Origin: an uncultured Paraprevotella sp.
GTDB taxonomy: Bacteria; Bacteroidota; Bacteroidia; Bacteroidales; Bacteroidaceae
NCBI GenBank assembly: GCA_947177395.1
Contig: CAMWUI010000011.1
Location: 1-64,000, forward strand
Reading direction: 5' to 3'
DNA: 64,000 bases
Positions 27,774-37,538 of this stretch are shown piece after piece. Within the stretch, counting starts at the first letter, position 1, and each line of letters opens with the position of its first letter. Made by a program: the position numbers and the translations under genes. The notes beneath the pieces are model-generated. The model searched no databases. It saw only the letters and a list, made by a program, of their open reading frames with translations, and was not told the origin of the DNA.

Positions 27774-29783
27774 GTGAACATAGATACCAAGAATCCCGAG
27801 TTTCAAAGCGCCCTGCAATTGGTGCAGTACACGCGGCAGTCTGTTTTTCTGACCGGAAAGGCCGGAACCGGTAAATCCACCTTTCTTAAATACGTGTGTG
27901 CCCATACGAAGAAAAAACATGTGGTACTGGCACCGACCGGCATCGCTGCCATCAATGCCGGAGGAGCCACCCTGCACAGCTTCTTCAAACTTCCCTTTTT
28001 CCCGTTGCTGCCGGACGACCCGCGTTTTTCGGTACGGAGGATAAAAGAGTTTCTCAAATACAACAGCCAACAGCGGAAAATCATCGAGGAACTGGAACTG
28101 ATTGTCATCGACGAGGTGTCCATGGTCAGAGCCGACATCATCGATTTCATCGACAAGGTGCTGAGGATTTATTCCCGCAACATGAAACAGCCATTCGGCG
28201 GCAAGCAACTGCTGCTCGTCGGAGACGTGTTCCAACTGGAACCGGTCGTAAAAACAGACGAACGGGAAATTCTGGACCGCTATTACCCGTCGCCCCATTT
28301 CTTTTCGGCACATGTATTCAGCGAGATCGAATTGGTTTCCATCGAACTGACAAAAGTGTACCGGCAGAACGACCGGGCTTTCATCACCGTCCTCGACCAC
28401 ATCCGTACCAATACGGCCGGCCCGGCGGACCTACAGCTGCTGAACTGCCGCGTAGAAGAACAAACGCCGCAGACGAAAAGCGACGGCATGTCCATCATCC
28501 TGGCCACCCGCCGGGACAACGTCGACTACATCAACCGGCATCAGTTGGAAGAACTGCCGGGAGAAAGCAGGATCTTTCACGGGGAAATTAAAGGTGAATT
28601 TCCGCAAAGTTCGTTGCCCACCCCGCAGGAACTGGAACTGAAAATTGGCGCACAGGTGATGTTTATCAAAAACGATGCGGACAAACGATGGGTGAACGGG
28701 ACATTAGGCACCATAGAGGCCATCGACGAGGAAGGAGACAACATCTATGTCGTCGGGGAAGACGGGACCGAGTTTACCGTCGTCCGGGAAGTCTGGTGCA
28801 ACGTACGTTACACTTACAACGAAAAGGAAAAAAAGATCGAGGAAGAGGAACTTGGGGTATACACCCAATACCCGCTCCGGCTGGCCTGGGCCATTACCAT
28901 CCACAAGAGCCAGGGGCTGACATTCACGCGCGCCGTCGTCGACCTGACCGGCGGCGTCTTCACCGGTGGCCAGACATACGTGGCCCTGAGCCGTTGCATG
29001 TCGCTGGAAGGACTGACACTCAGGAAACCCGTCACGCAGAGCGACATATTCATCAAACCGGACATACTGCAGTTCGCACGGCGGTTCAACAACCCGCAAG
29101 CCGTGGAACGCGCCTTGAACACAGCACGGGCAGACATCGAATACGCACAGGCGAATGCCGCCTACGACGAAGGGCGGATGGATGACTTCCTCTCCCACTT
29201 CTTCACGGCCATACACACCCGCTACGATATTGAAAAGCCGGTGGTGAAACGCTTCCTCCGACGAAAACTGAACCTCATCAACCGGCTGAAACAACAGAAG
29301 GAACTGTTGAAAGAACAACAGGCCGAAGAACGGAGACGGCTGCAGCAATACGCCCGCGAATACTACGAAATGGGAAACGAATGTATCACACAGGCGCACA
29401 ATGTGCGGGCGGCCTTGGCTAATTACGACAAAGCCATCGACCTGTATCCGGCTTACACCGACGCATGGGTACGGAAAGGTGTCACCCTGAGCGAGGCCGG
29501 CCAACTGAACGAGGCCGAAACATGCCTGAACGAAGCTGTGCGCCTCAGCCCGGCCCTGTTTAAAGCAGTCTACCACCGGGGAAAAAACCGTTTGCAGCTG
29601 CTGGACAACGAGCGGGCGTTGGCCGATCTGGACAAAGCCGTATCTCTGAAACCGGAGCATGCCCGCGCGCATGAACTTTTCGGGGAAGCTCTGGCACGCA
29701 CCGGCAGAGCTGACGAAGCCGCCATACATTGGTCCATCGCCGAGGCTTTACGAAAGAAAAAAGCCCCGGGACGCAGAGAATAA
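27774..29783 (+). CDS. PIF1/RecD-like superfamily 1 helicase with C-terminal TPR repeats
   Basis: This 669-aa protein uses a GTG start at 27774, 9 bases after the PBP1A stop; no better ATG is available upstream. The Walker A motif GKAGTGKST is at residues 28-36, the Walker B-type VIDEVSM near 105-112 and the late helicase motif AITIHKSQGLTF, then TYVALSR near 370-410. These are signatures of PIF1/RecD2-type DNA helicases. After about residue 500 a basic, glutamine-rich helical linker leads to three to four TPR repeats (about 528-650), a protein-interaction module. Helicase-TPR fusions of this kind are usual in Bacteroidetes. The substrate and partner are unknown. Confidence 0.85.
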   Translation: MNIDTKNPEFQSALQLVQYTRQSVFLTGKAGTGKSTFLKYVCAHTKKKHVVLAPTGIAAINAGGATLHSFFKLPFFPLLPDDPRFSVRRIKEFLKYNSQQRKIIEELELIVIDEVSMVRADIIDFIDKVLRIYSRNMKQPFGGKQLLLVGDVFQLEPVVKTDEREILDRYYPSPHFFSAHVFSEIELVSIELTKVYRQNDRAFITVLDHIRTNTAGPADLQLLNCRVEEQTPQTKSDGMSIILATRRDNVDYINRHQLEELPGESRIFHGEIKGEFPQSSLPTPQELELKIGAQVMFIKNDADKRWVNGTLGTIEAIDEEGDNIYVVGEDGTEFTVVREVWCNVRYTYNEKEKKIEEEELGVYTQYPLRLAWAITIHKSQGLTFTRAVVDLTGGVFTGGQTYVALSRCMSLEGLTLRKPVTQSDIFIKPDILQFARRFNNPQAVERALNTARADIEYAQANAAYDEGRMDDFLSHFFTAIHTRYDIEKPVVKRFLRRKLNLINRLKQQKELLKEQQAEERRRLQQYAREYYEMGNECITQAHNVRAALANYDKAIDLYPAYTDAWVRKGVTLSEAGQLNEAETCLNEAVRLSPALFKAVYHRGKNRLQLLDNERALADLDKAVSLKPEHARAHELFGEALARTGRADEAAIHWSIAEALRKKKAPGRRE

Positions 29784-29859
29784 AAACGTATTCCCCCGCC
29801 ACGAGGTTAATTAATGCTAATAAATAGCAGTAATACATATTACTACCATTAAAAAATGG

Positions 29860-29867
29860 TATTTTTG
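29860..29867 (+). promoter_or_regulatory. Promoter -7 box of the glycanase operon
   Basis: TATTTTTG, a full TAnnTTTG match, lies 32 bases before the GH43 gene and after the helicase stop. No -33 TTTG is obvious. Confidence 0.6.
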
Positions 29868-29899
29868 AACGATTAATACCAACACAAAAAACACATTTT

Positions 29900-30910
29900 A
29901 TGAACATGAAGATTTCACGTATCTTTTGGCTGTATGCCATCATAGGCATGGCGGCTGTCGTCATTTTTCCATCCCAGGCCGTGGCAAGAAAGAAAGTAGC
30001 CTACTTATTTACTTATTTTACAGGCAATAGCCCGGAACAGGAACAAATCTGTTATGCCATCAGCCACGACGGTTATAACTATACCCCGCTCAACGACGGA
30101 AAACCCATTATTTCCTCGGACACCATTTCTTTGAAAAAAGGCGTGCGCGACCCTCATATCCTGCGGGGAGAAGACGGTTATTTCTACATGGTGGTGACGG
30201 ACATGCGTTCCAGCCAAGGATGGAGTTCCAACCGGGGTATGGTGTTGTTGCGCAGCAAAGACATGGTAAAATGGGAACACCACACGGTGCATTTCCCCGA
30301 AAAATACGCAGGCACGATGTTTGCCAACGTCGTACGCGTATGGGCTCCCCAGACCATATACGACAAGTCTGCAAAAAAATACATGGTATACTTCTCCATC
30401 CTGACCAACGATGACAGTTGCCCGTACGACAAAGTATACTGGGCCTATGCCAACAAGGACTTCAGCGACCTGGAGGGAGAGCCCCGACTGCTGTTCGACT
30501 TCAAGAACGCCGCCATCGACACGGACATCGTGGAAGACGAAGAAGGCACGTACCATATATTTTTCAAGACAGAGGGAGACCGCAAGAAAGGCATCCGCCA
30601 ATATCTGGCCAAGGATCTGCACCGGCCGGCGGAATGGGAATTATTGCCCGACAACTGCGAGGATACGCAGAAAGCCGTGGAAGGCGGAGGCGTGTTCCGT
30701 CTGATCGGCGGAGACTGGGTACTGATGTACGACTGTTACATGAACGGACACTACCAGTTCTGCACAAGTCCCGACTTGAGAAAATTCACCTTCAAACAAG
30801 ACACACAGACCCAGGGGGCGTTCACTCCCCGCCACGGTACGGTCATACCCATTACAAAAAAAGAACTGAAACGGCTGCAGAAGGCGTTTCCCAACCAAGA
30901 AAAAGATTAA
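29900..30910 (+). CDS. Secreted glycoside hydrolase family 43-like protein
   Basis: This 336-aa protein has a signal peptide (residues 1-28, SQAVA) and then a five-bladed beta-propeller-type sequence. Likely catalytic residues are Asp84 in VRDPHIL (base), Asp in the AIDTDIVED segment (pKa modulator) and Glu in AVEGGGVF (acid). These positions follow the GH43 pattern; GH43 enzymes release L-arabinose, D-xylose or D-galactose from plant or other glycans, and the exact specificity cannot be fixed. It is the first of four co-directional genes (29900-36872) encoding exported proteins. The gap to the GH128-like gene is 25 bases. A second ATG at 29906 is also plausible. Confidence 0.8.
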   Translation: MNMKISRIFWLYAIIGMAAVVIFPSQAVARKKVAYLFTYFTGNSPEQEQICYAISHDGYNYTPLNDGKPIISSDTISLKKGVRDPHILRGEDGYFYMVVTDMRSSQGWSSNRGMVLLRSKDMVKWEHHTVHFPEKYAGTMFANVVRVWAPQTIYDKSAKKYMVYFSILTNDDSCPYDKVYWAYANKDFSDLEGEPRLLFDFKNAAIDTDIVEDEEGTYHIFFKTEGDRKKGIRQYLAKDLHRPAEWELLPDNCEDTQKAVEGGGVFRLIGGDWVLMYDCYMNGHYQFCTSPDLRKFTFKQDTQTQGAFTPRHGTVIPITKKELKRLQKAFPNQEKD

Positions 30911-30935
30911 ACCGTAACGCATCAAACATTTCTAT

Positions 30936-33689
30936 ATGAAACATTTACTACGTATATTAGCACTATTTTTCGCAACAGGACTTTCTTCTTTTGCCAAAAA
31001 CACGGTCCAGACAACAACCCAGGTGACTTCGGCTGTCACCTTGAGTACAAATGTCGATTATGTCATCACGGGAACCACTCCTTTCGCCGTCACCGGCTCC
31101 ATCGACATCACCAATACGGACCACGCCGTCGTTATCCTGGAAAACATACGCCCCAGCAAGGCGCTCTCCTATCTGTCTTTCATCACCATCAACGGAGAAG
31201 CCGCCGTCAACGACGAAAACTGCCAGGTGAAGATGTATGCCCAGGGTGCCATCATCCTGCCCTATGACAAGGACATCAGACCGCTGACCGTCTATTCCGA
31301 ACAGAATTTCGGCGGACAGTCCGTCAACAGTTTCGGTCTGGAGAACTCAGGCGGCTATATGAACACATTGACAAGTACCAAACTCAACAACAAAATCCGC
31401 AGCTTCAAGCTCAAGAGAGGATATATGGTCACATTCTCTACCCTCGCCAACGGCCGTGGCTACAGCCGCTGCTTCATTGCGGACTCCGAGGACCTTGAAT
31501 TCGCGCAGCTTCCGAACGTGCTGGACAATAAAATCAGTTCCTACCGCATCTTCAAATGGAACGACGCCGAAAAGAAAGGTATTGCCAACGACACGCGATA
31601 CGCGTCGACACAAGCACTCAACGTATCCTGGTGCTATTCTTTCGGACTGGGCGAAAACCGGGGCATGGACTGCGAGTGCGTACCGCACCACATCTATGAA
31701 GATTGGCCTTCTTCAGCGGCCTGCGGCGGCGTCACCTATTCGCCTCACATGAAGACGAACAACGAACCCGGCAACTCCGCCGACGACCGTCCTCAGACTG
31801 TGGAAACCATCCTCAACAACTGGGAAAACCTCATGCGCACAGGCATGCGCCTGTGCTCTCCCTCCTCCCACGACGGCAGCCTGGGCCATCTCTGGGAATT
31901 CATGGACTCCATCGATGCCCGCGGATGGCGCTGCGACATTCTGGACATCCACAGCTATTGGGCCGAAGGCTCGTTCGGACAGCTGAACGGCTGGTACAAC
32001 CGCTACAAACGTCCCATCTGGATTTCCGAATGGGTCTGGGGAGCTTCCTGGAACAACAACGGAGCTTTTGCCGGCGACAAAAGAAACGACGACGCCACTT
32101 ACAATGGCACGCTCCCTATCCTGAACAAACTCAACGAATGGCCCTACGTGGAACGTTACGCCTACTGGAACAGCGAACAGTGGTACACGAATATCTACCG
32201 CGACGGTCAGCTGACAAAGCTCGGACAATATTACGCCAACATGAAATCGGGCATGGGCTATAGAAAAGATTACGAATACATCCCCAAGTTTGTATATAAA
32301 AAGGTAAACAAACTGAGTGTCAACTATGTCTCCAGCAGCAAACGTGCGGATTTCACCTGGAATGTTCCCAACGGCGAACAGACCGACTCCATGTATATAG
32401 AAATACTCGGGGCTGACGGCACGTGGAATCTGTTCACGAAGATAGACGGCAGCGAATCCACGGAACAGCGTTACCAGCATGTCTATTCGGAAATCCCGGC
32501 AGGCGGCACCTACTCTTTCCGTATCCGTGCATTCGATTCCGATGGGGGGCAGCGTCTGTCCAACGAGGCCTACTTTTCCATCGGCGGAGCGCAAGGCCGG
32601 CCGGGATTCCAGTACGGGCATATCTCGTTTTCCAGCACCAACCAGATTACGACATACCTCACTCCAGCCGATGAAGAAGGCACCACGACGTCCGTATTCC
32701 TGGGCATGCCGTCTTACAACAACACGGGTATGGGACTGCTATGTCTTGTAAACACGATTACTTCCAGCCAGTTCCGTTTCACCCCCTTTCCCTGGCAACT
32801 GAACTATACCACGACAATGGCCAACGAAGAAACGGTGGATTTCTTTTCCGTCGCTCCGGGCAATTATACGTTCGGCAGCATGCAGATGGAGGTCGGCGTA
32901 TGTCCCAGCCGGATAAGCAACAAGGAAACCGAGGTGACTTTCGACACGCCTTTTGACGAAAACACCATCCCGGTGGTATTCGTACAGGTGGTGGCAAGCT
33001 CAAGCAGCTATCCGTTCATGGCCCGCGCCTATGACGTGACATCTTCCGGGTTTAAAGTAAAACTGGAACGTCAGGCGACAGTATCCACCAGCAATTTCGC
33101 GCCTCAGAAGGTACATTATCTGGCCGTCAGCCCGGGCAGCGCTTCCATGGGAAACGGCAAACTGCTGTCAGCCGGAACCGCCAACGAAAGAATCGGCGGA
33201 AGCGGGCCGCGCTACTTCTATCTGGCCAAGGAAAACGGTGAAAGATACCAGCTGAAAAATCCTTTCATCCTGACAGGTCCCCAGACCCACAACACCGAAG
33301 CGGCATCCCTGTTTCGCATCCAGTCCACAGTGACGGAGTCCGCAACCGCAGGCAACGAGGAATATACCGCCGTCATCGGACTAAGAACCATGCGCCAGGT
33401 GGATTCCACCTCCGGAGAAAGTACCGGCACCGCAGCCAAGAACGGCGACTTCATCGGCTGGCTCGCCGTAAGCGATGAAGTTGGAGAAACGACGTCCATA
33501 CAGTCTGTCGCCCCCTCTTCGTCCGCCTTGTCCGTATCGGTGACAGGACGAAAAATACATGTGGACAGTGCATCCGCCTATACGATTCATACCGTCGACG
33601 GCATCGCCGTGACGGCGGGAACGGAACTCGCACCGGGCATCTATATCGTAAGAAGCGGAAATGAAACCCGCAAAATCAATATCCGATAA
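30936..33689 (+). CDS. Secreted GH128-like glycoside hydrolase, multidomain
   Basis: This 917-aa protein has a signal peptide (residues 1-20, LSSFA). An N-terminal beta-sandwich region (about 25-200) precedes a TIM-barrel catalytic core (about 215-450) of the Glyco_hydro_cc type: NNEPGN with acid/base Glu277, DIHSYW (337-342) and WISEW with nucleophile Glu365. This pattern is that of GH128 endo-beta-1,3-glucanases. Fibronectin type III-like and beta-sandwich segments follow (about 470-830). The C-terminal tail (IHTVDGIAV, then PGIYIVRSGN) resembles a type IX sorting signal. Substrate by family: beta-1,3-glucan such as fungal or cereal glucan (inference). It is the second gene of the operon. 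Confidence 0.8.
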   Translation: MKHLLRILALFFATGLSSFAKNTVQTTTQVTSAVTLSTNVDYVITGTTPFAVTGSIDITNTDHAVVILENIRPSKALSYLSFITINGEAAVNDENCQVKMYAQGAIILPYDKDIRPLTVYSEQNFGGQSVNSFGLENSGGYMNTLTSTKLNNKIRSFKLKRGYMVTFSTLANGRGYSRCFIADSEDLEFAQLPNVLDNKISSYRIFKWNDAEKKGIANDTRYASTQALNVSWCYSFGLGENRGMDCECVPHHIYEDWPSSAACGGVTYSPHMKTNNEPGNSADDRPQTVETILNNWENLMRTGMRLCSPSSHDGSLGHLWEFMDSIDARGWRCDILDIHSYWAEGSFGQLNGWYNRYKRPIWISEWVWGASWNNNGAFAGDKRNDDATYNGTLPILNKLNEWPYVERYAYWNSEQWYTNIYRDGQLTKLGQYYANMKSGMGYRKDYEYIPKFVYKKVNKLSVNYVSSSKRADFTWNVPNGEQTDSMYIEILGADGTWNLFTKIDGSESTEQRYQHVYSEIPAGGTYSFRIRAFDSDGGQRLSNEAYFSIGGAQGRPGFQYGHISFSSTNQITTYLTPADEEGTTTSVFLGMPSYNNTGMGLLCLVNTITSSQFRFTPFPWQLNYTTTMANEETVDFFSVAPGNYTFGSMQMEVGVCPSRISNKETEVTFDTPFDENTIPVVFVQVVASSSSYPFMARAYDVTSSGFKVKLERQATVSTSNFAPQKVHYLAVSPGSASMGNGKLLSAGTANERIGGSGPRYFYLAKENGERYQLKNPFILTGPQTHNTEAASLFRIQSTVTESATAGNEEYTAVIGLRTMRQVDSTSGESTGTAAKNGDFIGWLAVSDEVGETTSIQSVAPSSSALSVSVTGRKIHVDSASAYTIHTVDGIAVTAGTELAPGIYIVRSGNETRKINIR

Positions 33690-33740
33690 CAAATTCTGAA
33701 AAACAAGAGGAGAAATCCTCCTGCATAAAAACAAAGAAAC

Positions 33741-35018
33741 ATGAAATCAACCATTCCATTTTTTATAGGACTTAGCGCAGCGCTCCTTTCCCTCGGTTGC
33801 ACACAGGACGAGGATTTGCTGGCAACGTATTCCGCCGGATTGCGCGATGCAGACACGGGCATTGTCCCCCCTTCCCTGCAAGTCAAAGTCACGGACACCC
33901 ACTCCACCGGTGCAACCGTCGAAGGATATATCGACAATCCGTCCGGTTTCAGCGTCAGCCGCCGCGGTTTCGTATATTCGGCTGTCAACGACATGCCGCT
34001 GTTGAAACAGGACGGCACGGAGAGCAAAATATCCACTATCCGGAAAGACACGTTCTCCACCAACCTGTCGGGACTGACTGCGGGCCAGACGGTATACATC
34101 CGTTCATATATTATTTATAACGGAACCGAAGACAAAGACACGGTCTATTCCGACCCGACATCTTTCATTCCCCGGATCTCCGTGCCGGAAGTCACCACGC
34201 TCTCCGTCTTCAACCGGGTGAAAAAGGCGGCCATCGTCTGCGGACGTTTTATAAAACCGGGAGACGGCTTGCGTTCCTACGGCATCTGTCTGAGCCGCAA
34301 TCCCCTGCCCGACGTTAAAAACGACACCTACGTGGCTGCCGCCGACACCGCCACCGATGCCACTTACCACGGCATCTTCGGTGTCTTCTTCGACGAACTG
34401 GAGGAAAACACGATGTACCATGTCAGGTCATACGCCATCACAACCACCGACACAATCTACGGCAACGACCGGGTATTCAAGACCACCCACGGAGGCACGT
34501 TCAACTGGCAGTTCAACAACCGGGAAGGAGCCGCCGCAGACGGAGCGGAAAAACGCATCGAGGAAGCTGTGGATTCCGCCATGCACTACTACCGCAACTA
34601 CACCAACCTGAACAAATATCTGTGGGTGAACTATGCCCCGGGCACTCCGACAGCCGACTGCAACATCGAAGGATGGATGCGCGTGGGCTCGGTTGCACGC
34701 TACCAGTGGGTGGGCACCATCCAGCACGAGATGTGCCACGCTTTAGGAGTCGGCACCGCCTCCAACTGGGGGTCTTTTGCCTCCCAGTGGAACCAGCCCA
34801 AGGCCGTGCTCACCCTCCGCGTCATGATGAAGGACATGAGCGTATGGCTCACCCATGATAATATGCACTTCTGGCCGGGAGGTATCAACCAGCAGGAAGA
34901 AGTAACCAACGGCACCGCCAACAACAAAAAGACCTATACGCTGCGGGGTGCACTGATGTTGAAAGCCAACGCACTCATCATCAACGCCATGCGCGAAGAC
35001 GGATTAACTTCATATTAA
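33741..35018 (+). CDS. Lipoprotein with fibronectin-like domains and HExxH metalloprotease-like domain
   Basis: This 425-aa lipoprotein has a lipobox LSLGC (Cys20) followed by TQDED, which suggests surface exposure. Two Fn3-like domains span about 45-150 and 150-250. The C-terminal domain (about 255-425) has HEMCHALG with His329, Glu330, His333 and Gly336, the HExxHxxG metzincin-like zinc motif. A later conserved stretch, THDNMHFWPGG (about 372-382), might supply a third ligand, but the usual third histidine directly after the motif is absent. It could be a zinc protease or a zinc-binding adhesin. It lies between glycoside hydrolases, so the target may be a glycoprotein or wall protein (inference). 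Confidence 0.72.
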   Translation: MKSTIPFFIGLSAALLSLGCTQDEDLLATYSAGLRDADTGIVPPSLQVKVTDTHSTGATVEGYIDNPSGFSVSRRGFVYSAVNDMPLLKQDGTESKISTIRKDTFSTNLSGLTAGQTVYIRSYIIYNGTEDKDTVYSDPTSFIPRISVPEVTTLSVFNRVKKAAIVCGRFIKPGDGLRSYGICLSRNPLPDVKNDTYVAAADTATDATYHGIFGVFFDELEENTMYHVRSYAITTTDTIYGNDRVFKTTHGGTFNWQFNNREGAAADGAEKRIEEAVDSAMHYYRNYTNLNKYLWVNYAPGTPTADCNIEGWMRVGSVARYQWVGTIQHEMCHALGVGTASNWGSFASQWNQPKAVLTLRVMMKDMSVWLTHDNMHFWPGGINQQEEVTNGTANNKKTYTLRGALMLKANALIINAMREDGLTSY

Positions 35019-35027
35019 ACAGTCAAC

Positions 35028-36872
35028 ATGAAAGCCATATATACATTATTATTCAGCCTGTGTTTTTCCGCAACGCGGGCACAGGTACGGGACAGCGTAC
35101 TTCTCGACAACTCCGCAGAACTCGGGAACAAATTCACGCTCGAAATCAAGAATGTCCGGTTCGAGACACCGGAGTCGTCCCTCAAGGTTGTCATACGCCA
35201 CTCGTACAACGCACAGCCCGTCGGGTGCGATCTGCTCATCTCGCCCACACGCATCTCCGGCTCGTCTTCCGTTACGACGGCCTTGCTGGCAGACGACCTG
35301 TTCGCCACCCAGGCTCCCCACACATACACCGTCACCAGCAACAACATCCAGTTGTCCGTCTACCGGGACAACGTGCTGCTCGGCAAGATTTATGAAGGCA
35401 GCACAAACGATGCCGCCGGCATCAGCCTTGTCCACGACCGGGCGGCCGTCGCCTATGAAACCGCCGTCACCCCGTCGGTAGTTATCGAACCGGCAGAAAG
35501 CGACTTTGAGACCCGTATCGAAAACATGTTGCCTTCTTCCTGCCCCAACCTCATTGCCGACCCGTATTGCAACCGCGGATTCACCCGCACCGGTGAGAAT
35601 GCGGGCGAACGCGTGTTCTTCAGCCAGCAGGCCGTCTATTCCGGCTGGGGCAGCGAGGCCTGCATCGACAACGAACAGGCATGGTCGGGAGCCAACTGTC
35701 TCCGCATAAGCGGGCAGGCCATCCGTCCCTCCCGGGGGGCTTCCGTAGAAGTCGGCATTAAATTCGAGGCCAACACGCCTTATTTTATAAGGGCCATGGT
35801 AAAAAGCGACGGCTATGAAGGAAAAATCGGCATCCAGTCCTGCAAAAGTTATATCCACATCAGGGACACGAAGGGAGAATGGAAACAGGTAGAAGGTGTT
35901 ATCACACCGGTCGAAGCATCGGAACTCCTGTACATCAACAACGCGGATTTCGACAACAGCGGCACCGTATGGATTGACAACCTGGAAGTCTACAAAGGCT
36001 ATACTTCCACAGCTGCGGTCGGTGTGCGCAAGGAAGTGCCGTACGTCGCGCTGGCGGCGGGAGAACACTGGTCGCCTACCCGGGCCACCAATGTCTACAT
36101 GCTCGGATTTACCGACGAAGGCGAGAAATACTCCACCATAGACCCGAAGCGGGTCACCCTGAAAGGAGGCGCCCGGCTGACCCGGAACGTCAGCGGCTCG
36201 CAGATGTATGCCCTCTCTTTCCCCGGCCCGTTGTGCAACGCGCATGTCAGCGGATGGTTCGACGGAGTAAGACACGAGGAGGAACCGCTCTACCCGGGTG
36301 TGGACTTCGTTCTGCAACGTTATGAATACCCTCGCTTCCAGTATGTCGACGGAGAGGACATTCCCGCCGGTTGCTACATCGTCCAGTTTGTGGACAACCT
36401 CGACGGGCAGAAAGTGACCATGACTTTCGGCACGCCCCCTGCCTCCACGGACGAAGCGTCTTCCCCATACCGGTTTACGGGCAACAACACAGGCACGGAC
36501 TATGCACCGGAAGGCACGTTCCTGAAGTTCTCGGAGGAGCGGATGAGATTCGAACGCACCCGGGCGGAAAGCGTACGGCCCTTCGAGGCTTATATCGCAA
36601 CGACGGCGGACGTTCCTGTCTCGCAGATTGTCCCCAACGGTACCATGACAACCGGCCTTAGCCGCATAGAGGCTGCCGACGGCACACGGGTCAGCGTACA
36701 GGGCAGCCGCGACGGCATCATCGCCCATGCCGCACAACCGTGCCGGATCAACGTGTACACCCTCGACGGCCGCATGTGCCGCCAGCAGGAGCTGCAGGCC
36801 GGACACAATCTGATTCGCATTCCGGCGGGTCTTTACATAGCGGGCGGAAAAAAGATTATCGTCTCCCGATAA
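35028..36872 (+). CDS. Secreted beta-sandwich protein with sorting-like C-terminus
   Basis: This 614-aa protein has a signal peptide (residues 1-16, CFSATRAQ). The first 145 residues form a beta domain resembling LamG/concanavalin-type modules. A carbohydrate-binding jelly-roll-like domain follows (about 180-325), ending TVWIDNLEVYKGY, the usual close of CBM-type modules. Next comes a region unlike families I recognise (about 330-530). The C-terminal tail (VYTLDGRMCRQQE, then PAGLYIAGGKKIIVSR) resembles a type IX sorting domain. No catalytic motif is recognised. It is the last gene of the GH43-GH128-metalloprotease operon, 9 bases after the previous gene; a strong terminator follows. Confidence 0.7.
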   Translation: MKAIYTLLFSLCFSATRAQVRDSVLLDNSAELGNKFTLEIKNVRFETPESSLKVVIRHSYNAQPVGCDLLISPTRISGSSSVTTALLADDLFATQAPHTYTVTSNNIQLSVYRDNVLLGKIYEGSTNDAAGISLVHDRAAVAYETAVTPSVVIEPAESDFETRIENMLPSSCPNLIADPYCNRGFTRTGENAGERVFFSQQAVYSGWGSEACIDNEQAWSGANCLRISGQAIRPSRGASVEVGIKFEANTPYFIRAMVKSDGYEGKIGIQSCKSYIHIRDTKGEWKQVEGVITPVEASELLYINNADFDNSGTVWIDNLEVYKGYTSTAAVGVRKEVPYVALAAGEHWSPTRATNVYMLGFTDEGEKYSTIDPKRVTLKGGARLTRNVSGSQMYALSFPGPLCNAHVSGWFDGVRHEEEPLYPGVDFVLQRYEYPRFQYVDGEDIPAGCYIVQFVDNLDGQKVTMTFGTPPASTDEASSPYRFTGNNTGTDYAPEGTFLKFSEERMRFERTRAESVRPFEAYIATTADVPVSQIVPNGTMTTGLSRIEAADGTRVSVQGSRDGIIAHAAQPCRINVYTLDGRMCRQQELQAGHNLIRIPAGLYIAGGKKIIVSR

Positions 36873-36892
36873 ACGGCTCCCGACCAGCATAT

Positions 36893-36933
36893 TCCTCTCT
36901 TCTTCTGCCCGGCAGGAGGAGAGAGGATTTTTT
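36893..36933 (+). terminator. Rho-independent terminator of the glycanase operon
   Basis: A long stem (36893-36907 with 36913-36927, two G-T wobble pairs) is followed by TTTTTT at 36928-36933. It separates the glycanase operon from the fasciclin/SusC/SusD operon. Confidence 0.85.
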
Positions 36934-36988
36934 ATACCGTATTCCTTGCCATCCAAGGATTGTATTGGCCCGGTAGAAAATGTCCCTA

Positions 36989-37366
36989 TACACAAATGTT
37001 TGTCGAAAAAGGCTTCAATGATTCAGACTTACTGATTATCAATAAGTAATGGTTCACAAAAGGTTCAGCAATGGTTCAGACTCGTTGGAAATCAGCGGGT
37101 AATGGTTCAGCAGACGACCGGCTTCGGCACGCCTCTGCGGCCGTCCGCTGAACCGTACGGCGGAAAAACTGAAGGATGGCTGAACCTTTTGTCACTGGAA
37201 ATCAAATAGTTTGAACCATTGAAGCCTTTTTCCGCAAACATCTGTGTAGGGAGGGGGAAAAGGCTGAAGGATAGATGAAGGAAAACTGAAGGATAAATGA
37301 ACCATTTGTCGCTGGCAATCAAACAGTTTGAACCATTGAAGCTTTTTTCCGCAAACATCTGTGTAG
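36989..37366. repeat. Three copies of a 70-85-bp repeat, one inverted
   Basis: Direct copies at 37163-37249 and 37282-37366 share GTTTGAACCATTGAAGC, then TTTTTCCGCAAACATCTGTG. An inverted, more diverged copy lies at 36989-37067 (ACACAAATGTTTG, then AAAAAGGCTTCAATG). Short GGTTCAG(C)AATGGTTCAG motifs recur between them. The inverted arrangement allows a long stem-loop in RNA. No transposase is present. Confidence 0.8.
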
Positions 37367-37418
37367 AGAGGAGGCGACGGCCGAAGACGGTCTTTCCTCC
37401 CGCAGGCGGTTCCCGTGC

Positions 37419-37538
37419 CGGGCCGTGTGCTGTTCACTTGTCGAGTGGAGTGCTGTTCACTGAGGGTAGTGGAGCGCTGTTCACTATGGGTAGTGAAACG
37501 CTGTCCACTATGGGTAGCGGAGTGCTGTCCACTCGGTG
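37419..37538. repeat. 24-bp tandem repeat, five units, same family as 20214-20333
   Basis: Units start at 37419 (diverged), 37443, 37467, 37491 and 37515, with core TAGTGGAGTGCTGTTCACT. They match the array between eno and lpxD in unit length and in most positions, including the AGTG/CACT dyad. Confidence 0.88.

Noticed and set aside
35049-36995. Long open frame on the minus strand (648 aa)
   Set aside because: It lies wholly opposite a well-supported exported protein with a signal peptide and sorting-like tail. The translation has no recognisable domain and arises from the GC-rich codon pattern.
37107-37437. Two minus-strand small frames in the repeat island
   Set aside because: They are translations of the 85-bp repeats; no promoter or conserved protein.
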